Position numbers and translations under genes: made by a program
Part shown: positions 26,060 to 34,212 of the stretch, in pieces
How the letters are laid out: every line of letters begins with the position of its first letter
Numbering within the stretch: the stretch's first letter is position 1
Notes under the pieces: generated by a model
What the model was told of the DNA's origin: nothing
Database searches by the model: none
The model's input: only the letters and a program-made list of their open reading frames with translations
Origin: Paramuribaculum sp.
GTDB lineage: Bacteria > Bacteroidota > Bacteroidia > Bacteroidales > Muribaculaceae
Direction: 5' to 3'
Assembly (NCBI GenBank): GCA_022511125.1
Contig: JAFLSD010000004.1
Span: 149,345-213,344 of the forward strand
Length of the DNA: 64,000 nucleotides

Positions 26060-26416
26060 TTATTGTCTTCTATTAAAATACTGCACTCGACCTTCCATTC
26101 CACGTTTCAACACAAGAGTATGGTCATCTAAACTCAATATATTAAATTCAACAGCTCCTCCTGGATTATATTGGCCTTCATAGTTAAGGTATAACTTATC
26201 ATCATTTCTTGTCCAATTTCCTTTGATTTCTTTATCGATACCTTCAGTAAAAGGATCATCTAAGCTCAACAAGCATGTTCCGTCTTCGCGTAGAATTAGC
26301 TCTGCCGATCCTATATTTTTAGCTTCGAACCAAATTCCACAAATAGGGTCTTTTTTTGAACAAGAAGGCATCAGAAAAAAAACCATAATAATTATAAGTA
26401 TGTTTTTAAGTTTCAT
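26060..26416 (-). CDS. Small lipoprotein, lipocalin-like
   Basis: Protein of 118 residues. The signal peptide ends in a lipobox (LMPSC, Cys19), followed by KKDPICGIWFEA, a GxW start seen in lipocalin-like Bacteroidota lipoproteins, and alternating strands with WTRNDDKLYLNYEG. It is expected to be lipidated and periplasmic or outer-membrane bound. The function is unknown. It lies in the island between two orphan genes on the same strand. Confidence 0.65.
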   Translation of the reverse strand: MKLKNILIIIMVFFLMPSCSKKDPICGIWFEAKNIGSAELILREDGTCLLSLDDPFTEGIDKEIKGNWTRNDDKLYLNYEGQYNPGGAVEFNILSLDDHTLVLKRGMEGRVQYFNRRQ

Positions 26417-26483
26417 GGTTTAGGCGTTATAGTTGCAATCCCGAAAATTAATAATTGAATGTGTTGCTTATTTAATTATAGAA

Positions 26484-26876
26484 TCACAAATTCTCAAGAC
26501 TAATCTCTTCAATTTCCTTTGTCGGGTGATAAAACCTATTGAATAGCAAAACATGAAGTCTTTTAAATTGATTGAGGAATTCTGAGATGGGCATTTCTGG
26601 TAAGCTAATACTTATGAGTTTACTTTCATTTTCTACATTCTCGCAGATTATAGATACTGATACAAAATGATCGTAGCTGCAATAAAGAGAGATGCCATGA
26701 GGTATGAACTGCTTAGTGTTGATGCCAAATCTTTTTGCGAAATCTTCAAGAGAAGAATAATCACTAATATCGGCTGCCGAAGTACCTTTGAAATCATTGT
26801 ACTGGACAGATGCTTCTGAACTTAACATAAATTTAGTATTAATAAGTTTTAAAGTATTCAAATTCGATATTTTCAA
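26484..26876 (-). CDS. Hypothetical protein
   Basis: Protein of 130 residues with no signal peptide or membrane segment. It has a mixed alpha/beta look (VSVSIICENV strand; ISEFLNQFKRLHVLLFNRFY helix), but I do not recognise the family. It sits in the island with no close partner: 67 bp from the lipoprotein and 146 bp from the DinD-like gene. Confidence 0.5.
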   Translation of the reverse strand: MKISNLNTLKLINTKFMLSSEASVQYNDFKGTSAADISDYSSLEDFAKRFGINTKQFIPHGISLYCSYDHFVSVSIICENVENESKLISISLPEMPISEFLNQFKRLHVLLFNRFYHPTKEIEEISLENL

Positions 26877-27022
26877 TCCGATTCAAAGCGGTTGTCTCGG
26901 TTGAAGCGAGGTGAGGAGCGAGCTTGGATGACACTTCATTCTACCATCTGGGATAGCTTTCCTCTAATTTAAATCGCTAGGTGGATTATATTGGCGCCTT
27001 TTGCCTTGCGAAGTTATAAATT

Positions 27023-27859
27023 TTATTTCTTTTTCTTGATCTTGGGGAGGATTTTCTTTTCTTCGGCTTTAAGACGACGTTCTACCTTTTTTACATCTTC
27101 ACCTCCGGGAAGGTTCTCCGGCCTAATTCCACGGTCAAGAAGCATATCTCGGACAGCACTGTTATTATCGATATGTTCCTTTTCTATTCCTACCTGTCCT
27201 CTAAGATCTTTTTGTTGAACATTAACAGAGGTCATTCCTGCTGCTAATGCTTTGGCATTGATTGCAACAGTGGAGAGAAAATCGGCAAGAGGTCTCTTAT
27301 CCGGAGCACCGACCCTTCTTTTCATCATAGCAGTATCAAGACCGAAAAGGGCTTTATCTCCTTTGGCTCTGATTATAGCAAAGCCTTTTGAATCGACTCC
27401 TCTTTCATATAAAACACCTGAAAGAGTATTTTCAGTTTCTGCTAATCTTGCCCTTGCCTGGATTCTTTCAGATTCAAGAAGTCTTTGTTGCACCAATTCA
27501 GCACGCCTTGTCTGAACGGCAAAATAATTCTGGGCGAAAGCAATTTGAGGTTTACGAGGGTCGCCATTTTGCGCTACAAGATAACAGGCATAACGTGTCA
27601 GCATAACGTCATCTATCTGACGTTGAGCACCTTTGGCTAGGTCTATCATTTTGCTGACGTTAGCAAAATGATCCGATGGATTTTCACCGGCATTAATGGC
27701 GGATTCTTTAGCCTTTTCTATGATTGAACTAAAATTACGCCATTGAGCATAACCCATTACCGGGGCTAATTCTCTTGCACTCCAACATTCCACACCATCA
27801 TATTCAATGGCGATATTCTCAAAGCTATTAAAAAGATCCTGAATCTCGTTTGCTTTCAT
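27023..27859 (-). CDS. dinD: DNA damage-inducible protein D (DinD-like, BRO-N)
   Basis: About 278 residues. The N-terminal half is a BRO-N/KilA-type domain ([20 protein letters not shown], then MGYAQWRNF), followed by [17 protein letters not shown] and the [15 protein letters not shown] segment typical of DinD. E. coli DinD antagonises RecA filaments; the role here is by homology only. Start ATG 27859 is chosen because an upstream in-frame TTG (27880) lies inside a perfect -7 promoter box. DinD-like genes are often mobile-element passengers. Confidence 0.85.
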   Translation of the reverse strand: MKANEIQDLFNSFENIAIEYDGVECWSARELAPVMGYAQWRNFSSIIEKAKESAINAGENPSDHFANVSKMIDLAKGAQRQIDDVMLTRYACYLVAQNGDPRKPQIAFAQNYFAVQTRRAELVQQRLLESERIQARARLAETENTLSGVLYERGVDSKGFAIIRAKGDKALFGLDTAMMKRRVGAPDKRPLADFLSTVAINAKALAAGMTSVNVQQKDLRGQVGIEKEHIDNNSAVRDMLLDRGIRPENLPGGEDVKKVERRLKAEEKKILPKIKKKK

Positions 27860-27877
27860 CTTTTTTATCTTAATTTG

Positions 27878-27885
27878 CAAAGATA
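27878..27885 (-). promoter_or_regulatory. -7 promoter box for the dinD-like gene
   Basis: Minus-strand TATCTTTG fits TAnnTTTG exactly and lies 18 bp before ATG 27859, giving a very short leader. It rules out translation from the TTG at 27880. No LexA-like palindrome was obvious next to it. Confidence 0.6.
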
Positions 27886-28053
27886 ACCATTTTTAATCAA
27901 ATAAATCTCCCCCATCAGTTTTGATGAAAGAAGATGAATTTGTAAATGTTTTAAATTTAAGAACATAAAGTCGATTATCATCATTTCATCAACTTTTGAA
28001 AACAAAAATCCTAAAAAAAATGCCTGGTATAGACGCAGCTAAGGTTATCTTAA

Positions 28054-28686
28054 TTATGATTCGCCAAACCAATGCTCTGAATTAAGAATTTGCAAGAGTT
28101 TCAATCCGGTTTGGTTAAGCGTTACAGTATCATCGTTTTTCCATATTCCACCTACATAGGTATTTATCAACCCCAGATTTATAAAATTCATAGCTTCTAT
28201 ACTATTCCCCTCTGTCGGAGTCCTAAAAAGAGGTAATTTCCTTAAGTCCGTGATAAAACATCGGTCGATAAATGAGCATAACCTTAACATTTCTAAATGA
28301 GAAATCTGTTTTTTTACAGCAGCCTTATAGATAAACCCCATGATTAAAGTCTTATCACCAGACTCGGCATTATTCAATAATCCTATAAGATACTCTGTTA
28401 TCTTTTTATTATCTTTACCTAAGGACTTAAAGAAGTTTTCTATTTCAACATCAGTTACTTCATTGCTATCTAAGGGGAAAAGGAACTTTTCAAGTTTCCT
28501 ATAAAAAAGATAATCGCTTATACAAACAATTGAATCATCTAATGTTTGTAAAAGACTTCCCATTGGCACAAAAGGTATAGCACTATCAAAAAGGGCTATA
28601 CCTATGTTATCACCTATTCTTGTTAATTTCTTTTTAAGGGTTTCTCTATTTTGCTTTTTTGAGATCTTTAACAAATTCCATGACAT
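28054..28686 (-). CDS. Hypothetical protein
   Basis: Protein of 210 residues, soluble and helix-rich. An N-terminal basic segment is followed by a hydrophobic stretch (IGIALFDSAIPFVPMGSLLQ) that could associate with membrane. The C-terminus (TLNQTGLKLLQIL) looks like a winged-helix strand-helix, but that is speculative. I do not recognise the family. It is the last gene of the island before tRNA-Lys and has two copies of a 9-bp repeat directly upstream. Confidence 0.55.
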   Translation of the reverse strand: MSWNLLKISKKQNRETLKKKLTRIGDNIGIALFDSAIPFVPMGSLLQTLDDSIVCISDYLFYRKLEKFLFPLDSNEVTDVEIENFFKSLGKDNKKITEYLIGLLNNAESGDKTLIMGFIYKAAVKKQISHLEMLRLCSFIDRCFITDLRKLPLFRTPTEGNSIEAMNFINLGLINTYVGGIWKNDDTVTLNQTGLKLLQILNSEHWFGES

Positions 28687-28700
28687 AAGTTACAAATTCT

Positions 28701-28720
28701 GTGGTGCAACGGTGGTGCAA
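28701..28720. repeat. Two tandem copies of GTGGTGCAA
   Basis: GTGGTGCAA occurs at 28701-28709 and again at 28712-28720, two bases apart, just upstream of the hypothetical gene and beside the tRNA-Lys terminator. Short direct repeats at an island border next to a tRNA may be recombinase arm sites or an operator. No matching copy was found at the left border. Confidence 0.5.
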
Positions 28721-28732
28721 AATGGACAAAAG

Positions 28733-28771
28733 AAAATTGCAACTATCTGGGAATTAGATAATTGCAATTTT
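28733..28771 (-). terminator. Terminator downstream of tRNA-Lys
   Basis: Arms of 16 nt (28733-28748 and 28756-28771) pair except for one G-U, with a 7-nt loop. Read from the tRNA, the right arm ends in TTTT and is followed by CTTTTG. It starts 7 nt after the tRNA 3' end. Confidence 0.75.
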
Positions 28772-28777
28772 GAGGAG

Positions 28778-28850
28778 TGATCCGCCTGGGGCTCGAACCC
28801 AGGACCCCAACATTAAAAGTGTTGTGCTCTACCTGCTGAGCTAGCGAATC
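28778..28850 (-). tRNA. tRNA-Lys (anticodon TTT)
   Basis: A full cloverleaf of 73 nt on the minus strand: acceptor GATTCGC pairs with GCGGATC (one T-G), the D arm is GCTC/GAGC, the anticodon arm CAACA-CTTTTAA-TGTTG gives anticodon TTT, and the T arm is CTGGG-TTCGAGC-CCCAG. The discriminator is A; CCA is not encoded. tRNA-Lys is a plausible integration target for the adjacent island, but no duplicated 3' end was seen. Confidence 0.95.
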
Positions 28851-28930
28851 ATCCTTGTTGCTTTAAAAAAGCGATGCAAAGGTAAGTGTTTTTTTTATTT
28901 CTTGCAATAGGGAGTTGTTTTTTTATGTGT

Positions 28931-29719
28931 TTATTTTAACCGTGAGTTGTATTTCTTGCGTTCCGGGTCGTAAAGCCACCCCCATTTATTGAAATAGCGC
29001 ATCATGTTGATGAGATGGACAATCAGTATTTTAATGGATTTATATGACTGACGGTTGTGTGAGTGGACTATGCTTACTTCGGGCAGATAGATTGTTTTCC
29101 ATTTAGAATGGATTCTACGCGTCAGATCAATATCTTCAGGATACAAGAAGAAACGCTCGTCGAACATGCCTACTTGTTTAAGCGCTTCACATCTGAAAAG
29201 CATAAAGCAACCGAGCAGGTAGGGAGCGTTGATGGGTTTGGTGTGGTCGATGTGTTTTAACAGATAGTTGTCATCTTGTTTTTTTATGATGAAACGTGGT
29301 AGGAACCTGCGTGCCAAGAGATGTAAAGGTCTAGGAAGTTTTCTACATGAATATTGCAGGCTTCCATCACTGTTTCTGATTTCCGGAGCTATAAGCCCGA
29401 TGGATGAGTCCTCATCAAGATGATTTATCAGAGTCAGAAGAATGTCACCTGTCCAAGAAATATCGGCATTCATGACAAGATGGTAACGTGACCCCATTTC
29501 AAGAGCTTTGCGTAAAGCGATATTATGGCCTGCTCCAAATCCTCTGTTATCTGCAGGAATAAATTCTGTACCGGGGATATCGGAATAAAGTGAAGATTTG
29601 GATATGTCTCCATTATAGACAATCCAAATCTTTTCTACAGTAGAGCGTCGAATACACTCAATGGCTTCGAGTACTTGCTCAAGAGGGGAGTCGTGAATAA
29701 CAAGAGAGGCAGTCAACAT
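28931..29719 (-). CDS. GT2 glycosyltransferase, rhamnosyltransferase-like
   Basis: Protein of 262 residues of the WbbL/rhamnosyltransferase GT2 subgroup: NRGFGAGHNIALR near residue 59, MNADISW as the metal site, GCFMLFRCEAL and the FFLYPEDIDLTRRI motif with the catalytic acidic pair. It begins 5 bp after the upstream GH92 gene, so it appears to be the third gene of a GH92-GH92-GT2 operon. Probably an inverting enzyme of surface glycan synthesis; the sugar is not known. Confidence 0.9.
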   Translation of the reverse strand: MLTASLVIHDSPLEQVLEAIECIRRSTVEKIWIVYNGDISKSSLYSDIPGTEFIPADNRGFGAGHNIALRKALEMGSRYHLVMNADISWTGDILLTLINHLDEDSSIGLIAPEIRNSDGSLQYSCRKLPRPLHLLARRFLPRFIIKKQDDNYLLKHIDHTKPINAPYLLGCFMLFRCEALKQVGMFDERFFLYPEDIDLTRRIHSKWKTIYLPEVSIVHSHNRQSYKSIKILIVHLINMMRYFNKWGWLYDPERKKYNSRLK

Positions 29720-29724
29720 ATGGG

Positions 29725-31833
29725 TCAGTTAATTTCCAATACCCCTCCTCCCATAATTTCTTTATGGTCTATATATTCCCGATCAAGTTTCCTCCCGTTG
29801 AGATATATGATGCCGTCACTCCGGCTACCCCGTATAACCTTAAACTCTTTACCACCCTCGAGTTCAATCACCGTCTCATCATAACGGGGTATACCGATCC
29901 AATATCGAGCCGAAGCTGGTTCCACCGGATAGAATCCTAAAGCAGACATGACATACCATGCCGACATCTGCCCACAGTCTTCGTTACCTGAAAGTCCGTC
30001 GGGCTCAGTAGTGTAGAGCTCGTCCATCACTTGAGTTATCAACGGTATGGCTTTTGCTCGGTTCCCAAGCATCGTATAAAGATAAATCACATGATGACTC
30101 GGCTCGTTGCCATGTGCATATTGTCCGATAAGACCACTTATGTCAGGGGAAGCATCCTCACCAATAATTTCAGAGGGAACAGTAAAAAGGGAATCAAGTT
30201 TGGCCACCATCTTTTCTTTTCCTCCAAACAATTCTACCAGACCCTCCACATCTTGCGGGGCAAGCCATGTGTATTGCCATGCATTCCCTTCACAATAATC
30301 ATCCTCGCGGTGCGACGCATTGCGTGGGTCAAAAGGAGTCCTCCATCCGCCTTTTGTATCTTTGCCACGCATAAAATGCGTTTCCGGATCAAAATAATTT
30401 CTGTATGATTTACTACGAGCTGAATAGTTATCGTAGATAGTGTCATTTCCAATGGCTTTTGCTGCATTAGCAATAGCTCCGTCGGCAATGGCATATTCCA
30501 TATCCCATGCAATAGCTTCTCCTTTGAGGTCAATGGGAATAAATCCGTATTGCTGTCGAATACCTCCTCCTCGAGCTGTATCCATCGAGGTTTCAATCAT
30601 AGCTTTCATCGCCCGGCTTTTATCTATTCCCGGCAGGTCTTTTGCTACGGCGTCGGCTACGACGATAATGCCAGGATTTCCTACCATACAATCGGTTTCG
30701 CAGCCCCATAGATGCCAAACGGGCAGCCTGCCTTGTTTATCATGAATGTCCAGCATCGACGTTACTATTTCGCCACTCCTTTGAGGATCGAGTATAGTCA
30801 GAAGAGGCATCTGCGTGCGGTAGGTATCCCAGAGAGAAAGAATCGTATATGCCGGAGTTGCTCCATGGTCACTGAAAGTGGCCGGTAACATTAATAAATG
30901 ATACATGGATGTATAAAACTTCGTCAGTTCGTCCTTGTCATTTGATGAAATCCTGACTTTTTTAAGTTCGTTTTCCCATGCATCCGAAGCTTTTTCAACA
31001 GCCATATCGAAAGTCAATCCCAAGGCTTCAGCTTCAAGGTTAGCTTTGGCTGCTTCAACCGATGTCGGTGAGATACCGACTTTTACTATTATCTGATGAC
31101 CGTCGTCCATTGCTGGAAAAGATAAACGGCCAAAACGGTTTTCATTACCATGCAATGAAAAATCGGAAAACGGTTCAGAGAATTCAGCGACAAAATAGAC
31201 TTCCTGATTATCGGCCCATCCGGTAGATTTCCTTACACCGACGATTCGGTTATTACCTTCAGGAGTCATTTCAGTATAAGTGGGCCGATCCCAACATCCA
31301 CCGTTTTGAAGATCGATTACTATAGCAGCCGAATCTGTAGCAGGGAATGTGTAACGGTGCAGACCCGTGCGGTTTGTAGCTGTCATTTCGGCAAGAATTC
31401 CATATCTTGTCAGGGGAATACTATAATATCCCGCCTTAGCTATCTCTTTTGACCGATCGGCATAACTCCACATACCGCTTCCCTGATCGTCATGCCGTCC
31501 TCGGGAATAGGTGACTTCACCAATGACGGGCATAAATGTTATGTCGAAAAGGTCGCCTACCCCCGTACCGGAAAGGTGGGTATGGGAGAAACCAATCACG
31601 GTACTGTCGGAATCATGATAACCGGAGGTCCAATCCCATGCCTGTGTAATACTCGTAGGGCCGAGCTGAACCATTCCGAATGGGACATTCGCTCCCACAA
31701 AAACATGCCCATGCCCTCCGCTTCCTATTTTAGGGTCGACATAATCTACCAACTTACCGCCGGCATAAGCTCCGTCAGACAACCCGACTAATGCGACTAA
31801 GCTGAATAAGCTAAAAAAAAGCCTATTGTGCAT
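29725..31833 (-). CDS. GH92 alpha-mannosidase (exported)
   Basis: Protein of 702 residues. After a signal peptide (to about residue 24) comes the GH92 N-terminal sandwich (VDYVDPKIGSGGHGH, ANVPFGMVQLGP, FSHTHLSGTG) and the (alpha/alpha)6 domain with LWDTYRTQMPL, the CEGNAWQYTW catalytic-acid region and GNEDCGQMSAWYVMSALGFYP containing the base aspartate. GH92 enzymes are calcium-dependent exo-acting alpha-mannosidases, mostly 1,2-, 1,3- or 1,4-specific. It follows the second GH92 gene by 1 bp. The linkage cannot be read here. Confidence 0.94.
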   Translation of the reverse strand: MHNRLFFSLFSLVALVGLSDGAYAGGKLVDYVDPKIGSGGHGHVFVGANVPFGMVQLGPTSITQAWDWTSGYHDSDSTVIGFSHTHLSGTGVGDLFDITFMPVIGEVTYSRGRHDDQGSGMWSYADRSKEIAKAGYYSIPLTRYGILAEMTATNRTGLHRYTFPATDSAAIVIDLQNGGCWDRPTYTEMTPEGNNRIVGVRKSTGWADNQEVYFVAEFSEPFSDFSLHGNENRFGRLSFPAMDDGHQIIVKVGISPTSVEAAKANLEAEALGLTFDMAVEKASDAWENELKKVRISSNDKDELTKFYTSMYHLLMLPATFSDHGATPAYTILSLWDTYRTQMPLLTILDPQRSGEIVTSMLDIHDKQGRLPVWHLWGCETDCMVGNPGIIVVADAVAKDLPGIDKSRAMKAMIETSMDTARGGGIRQQYGFIPIDLKGEAIAWDMEYAIADGAIANAAKAIGNDTIYDNYSARSKSYRNYFDPETHFMRGKDTKGGWRTPFDPRNASHREDDYCEGNAWQYTWLAPQDVEGLVELFGGKEKMVAKLDSLFTVPSEIIGEDASPDISGLIGQYAHGNEPSHHVIYLYTMLGNRAKAIPLITQVMDELYTTEPDGLSGNEDCGQMSAWYVMSALGFYPVEPASARYWIGIPRYDETVIELEGGKEFKVIRGSRSDGIIYLNGRKLDREYIDHKEIMGGGVLEIN

Positions 31834-31834
31834 A

Positions 31835-34102
31835 TTATTTTGATTTCAGTTTAAAATTAAGTTCTTTACCATTAATAAGCTCATCATGAGAAATTCTGTA
31901 TTTACTCAAAGGCTTGCCTCCAAGAGTCATCCTGTCAATATAGATTGAGCCGGTTTCAGGACGTTCTGCGGTAATTTTAATAGTATTGCCACTGGGAACA
32001 TCAATCTCCACTTCATCAAATACTGGTGAAGTAAGAGTATAGTAAGGTTCGCCAGGACAATCGGGATAGAATCCGAGCATTGAAAAGACTGCCCATGTCG
32101 ACATAGTTCCCGTGTCATCATTTCCCGGTATTCCATCCGGTTTTGTTGTGAAATATTTATTGAGCAGACGGTTGACTTCTTTCTGCGTACGCCATTCCTC
32201 GCCTTTGAATCTACTGAAAAGGTAAGGATAAGCTATATCGGGTTCATTTGCGGGATCGTAAAGTCCTTCATCGAAAACCATCTGGAGTTTATCGACAAAT
32301 GCTTTTTTCCCTCCCATTGCCTTCGCGAGGCCATCTACATCATGAGGAACAAAGAATGTATAATTCCATGCACTTCCTTCATGGAACCCAGGTACTTCTT
32401 CGAAGTTCTCTCCTTGACGTGGATTAAAAGGCTCAAGGAATTTGCCGTCTTTATCAAGCGGGCGGAGAGTACCGCTTTCTTTCGAATAATAATTTTTCCA
32501 TCCTGAAGCTCTCTTTCTCAATTCTTTAGCGAAGTTCGCGTCTCCTCTCTGCTCAGCCAGCCAAGCCAATGCATTGTCTGCCACATAATATTCCAAAGCA
32601 TGACTTACTGAATTGTCGCCCGAAAAGTCGCCGGCGAAATATCCTAAAGGAACATAACCTTTTTCTATATAAGGATCGATATCAGGACGCATCGGATTGA
32701 GTTCTCCGGGCATTGTTGCCGATTTTTTCATCGCTTCATAGGCGGCATCTATATCGAAATCTGTTAGACCTTTGCGCCATGTGTCAACTATAACGGGAAG
32801 AGCAGGATCGCCTTCCATTGTGAATGTCTCGCGTCCGAAAAGTTCCCATTTGGGGAGCCACCCCCATTCTTTCGACATATCGACCATCGATCTGACCATA
32901 TTGAGCTGTTTTTCCGGATATACCAATGTCAACAATTGGTGAACGTTACGATAAGTATCCCAAAGTGAGAAAACGGTATAACGGTCATAATCGGTCTGTC
33001 CGTCATCGGGATTTTCCATCAAAGGATATTGGCCGTTTACGTCATTCAAGATGTTTGGATGTATGAGAGCGTGGTATAGAGCCGTATAAAACACTTTTTT
33101 CTGCTCGTCTGTACCTCCTTTCACTCTGATGCGCCCGAGGTCATCATTCCATCTCTTTTTAGCATCCATACGTATATCTTCAAACGAAAGTCCGAGTTGT
33201 TCTTTCGCGAGATTCTCTCTTGCATTTTCTATCGAGACGAAAGAAACACCCACCCTTACTTCTATCTGTTCGCCTTCTTTAAGATCATCATAAGTCCACC
33301 AGAAACCTATATCGTCGCCCGACAATTCTCTTCCGTATTTTGTATACAGTTTATATGTTCCGTTATCCGGATCCCAGTTGGCTTCCGGCCCGTTCATCAC
33401 CGGTTGCATTTTCCAATACCCGCAGGCGTCGGGTTTTTTGCTTACTTTCATGACGAAATATATCGGGAAAACAGCCTGGGCGTTGTAACAGAATGTGCCT
33501 AAAAGTTTTGAGCCTTCTATTTCGGTGTCACTTACTTTCTTTACGGTAGCTCCGCTCTCATTTGTTAGACCTTCACCGAGATTTATAAGGATATTGCCCT
33601 TCCCGGCCGGAAAGGTATAGCGTTCAGCCGATGTGCGCGTTGTCGCTGTTACCTCTGTTTTTATGTCATATTTTGTCAGACGATTGCTATAGTAACCGGG
33701 TACGGCTATTTCGTCGGAGTACCCCGAACCGTATTTGTGATAGTCGGGTTCGAGATTGCCGGTAGTTGCCATCGTCAGCAACGAGCCCATTTCAGGGCAA
33801 CCCACCCCGCTCAAATTCACATGGGCGTAACCCGTAAAGTATTTATTCGTGAAGTCATAAGGCGTACTCCACCATCGCGAATCTTTATCAAACCTGTTTT
33901 CATCCGAACCCATTACATTGAACGGCACGACAGACATCATGCCGTTTGGTGTAACAGCTCCCGGATTGGTAGTGCCGTAATTTGTAGTACCAACGAAAGG
34001 ATTGACGTAAAGTGTATAATCCTCCTTATCAATCGATTTAACAGTAAACGGAATCAAAGCCATCGCAGCAATGGCTAAACTGCTATAGAGTTTTTTCTTC
34101 AT
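31835..34102 (-). CDS. GH92 alpha-mannosidase (exported)
   Basis: Protein of 755 residues with a signal peptide (KKLYSSLAIAAMALIPFTV), then YVNPFVGTTNYG, NLSGVGCPEMG, SLWDTYRNVHQL, the HEGSAWNYTFFVPHD acid region and GNDDTGTMSTWAVFSMLGFYP. It is a full-length GH92 and clearly diverged from the neighbouring one, so the pair may cleave different mannose linkages, for instance on host high-mannose N-glycans or yeast mannan. First gene of the operon, with its own -7 box upstream. Confidence 0.94.
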   Translation of the reverse strand: MKKKLYSSLAIAAMALIPFTVKSIDKEDYTLYVNPFVGTTNYGTTNPGAVTPNGMMSVVPFNVMGSDENRFDKDSRWWSTPYDFTNKYFTGYAHVNLSGVGCPEMGSLLTMATTGNLEPDYHKYGSGYSDEIAVPGYYSNRLTKYDIKTEVTATTRTSAERYTFPAGKGNILINLGEGLTNESGATVKKVSDTEIEGSKLLGTFCYNAQAVFPIYFVMKVSKKPDACGYWKMQPVMNGPEANWDPDNGTYKLYTKYGRELSGDDIGFWWTYDDLKEGEQIEVRVGVSFVSIENARENLAKEQLGLSFEDIRMDAKKRWNDDLGRIRVKGGTDEQKKVFYTALYHALIHPNILNDVNGQYPLMENPDDGQTDYDRYTVFSLWDTYRNVHQLLTLVYPEKQLNMVRSMVDMSKEWGWLPKWELFGRETFTMEGDPALPVIVDTWRKGLTDFDIDAAYEAMKKSATMPGELNPMRPDIDPYIEKGYVPLGYFAGDFSGDNSVSHALEYYVADNALAWLAEQRGDANFAKELRKRASGWKNYYSKESGTLRPLDKDGKFLEPFNPRQGENFEEVPGFHEGSAWNYTFFVPHDVDGLAKAMGGKKAFVDKLQMVFDEGLYDPANEPDIAYPYLFSRFKGEEWRTQKEVNRLLNKYFTTKPDGIPGNDDTGTMSTWAVFSMLGFYPDCPGEPYYTLTSPVFDEVEIDVPSGNTIKITAERPETGSIYIDRMTLGGKPLSKYRISHDELINGKELNFKLKSK

Positions 34103-34131
34103 ATCGTTAAAGAATAATTGTTTATTATCCC

Positions 34132-34139
34132 CAAAGATA
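34132..34139 (-). promoter_or_regulatory. -7 promoter box for the GH92 operon
   Basis: Minus-strand TATCTTTG matches TAnnTTTG exactly, about 30 bp before the first GH92 start codon, in the 110-bp gap behind the threonine aldolase gene. Confidence 0.6.
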
Positions 34140-34212
34140 CATAAAAAAGCTCATTCCTAAAATTGACTATCTGTAAATTTATCTGTTCGGCAATCAAATC
34201 TATCCTCAAGAA

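Noticed and set aside
26877-27022. Repeats of GAGCGAG/GCGAGG type behind the dinD-like gene
   Set aside because: Only two or three loose copies in about 30 bp, without regular spacing or pairing; no CRISPR or terminator pattern.
28778-28850. Duplicated tRNA-Lys 3' end as attachment repeat at the left border of the island
   Set aside because: No copy of the tRNA 3' segment was seen in 22100-22950, so tRNA integration is not supported directly.
29725-34102. Long open frames antisense to the two GH92 genes
   Set aside because: They show no signal peptide, motif or promoter, and the opposite strand has complete GH92 domains; they are by-products of the codon use of the mannosidase genes.
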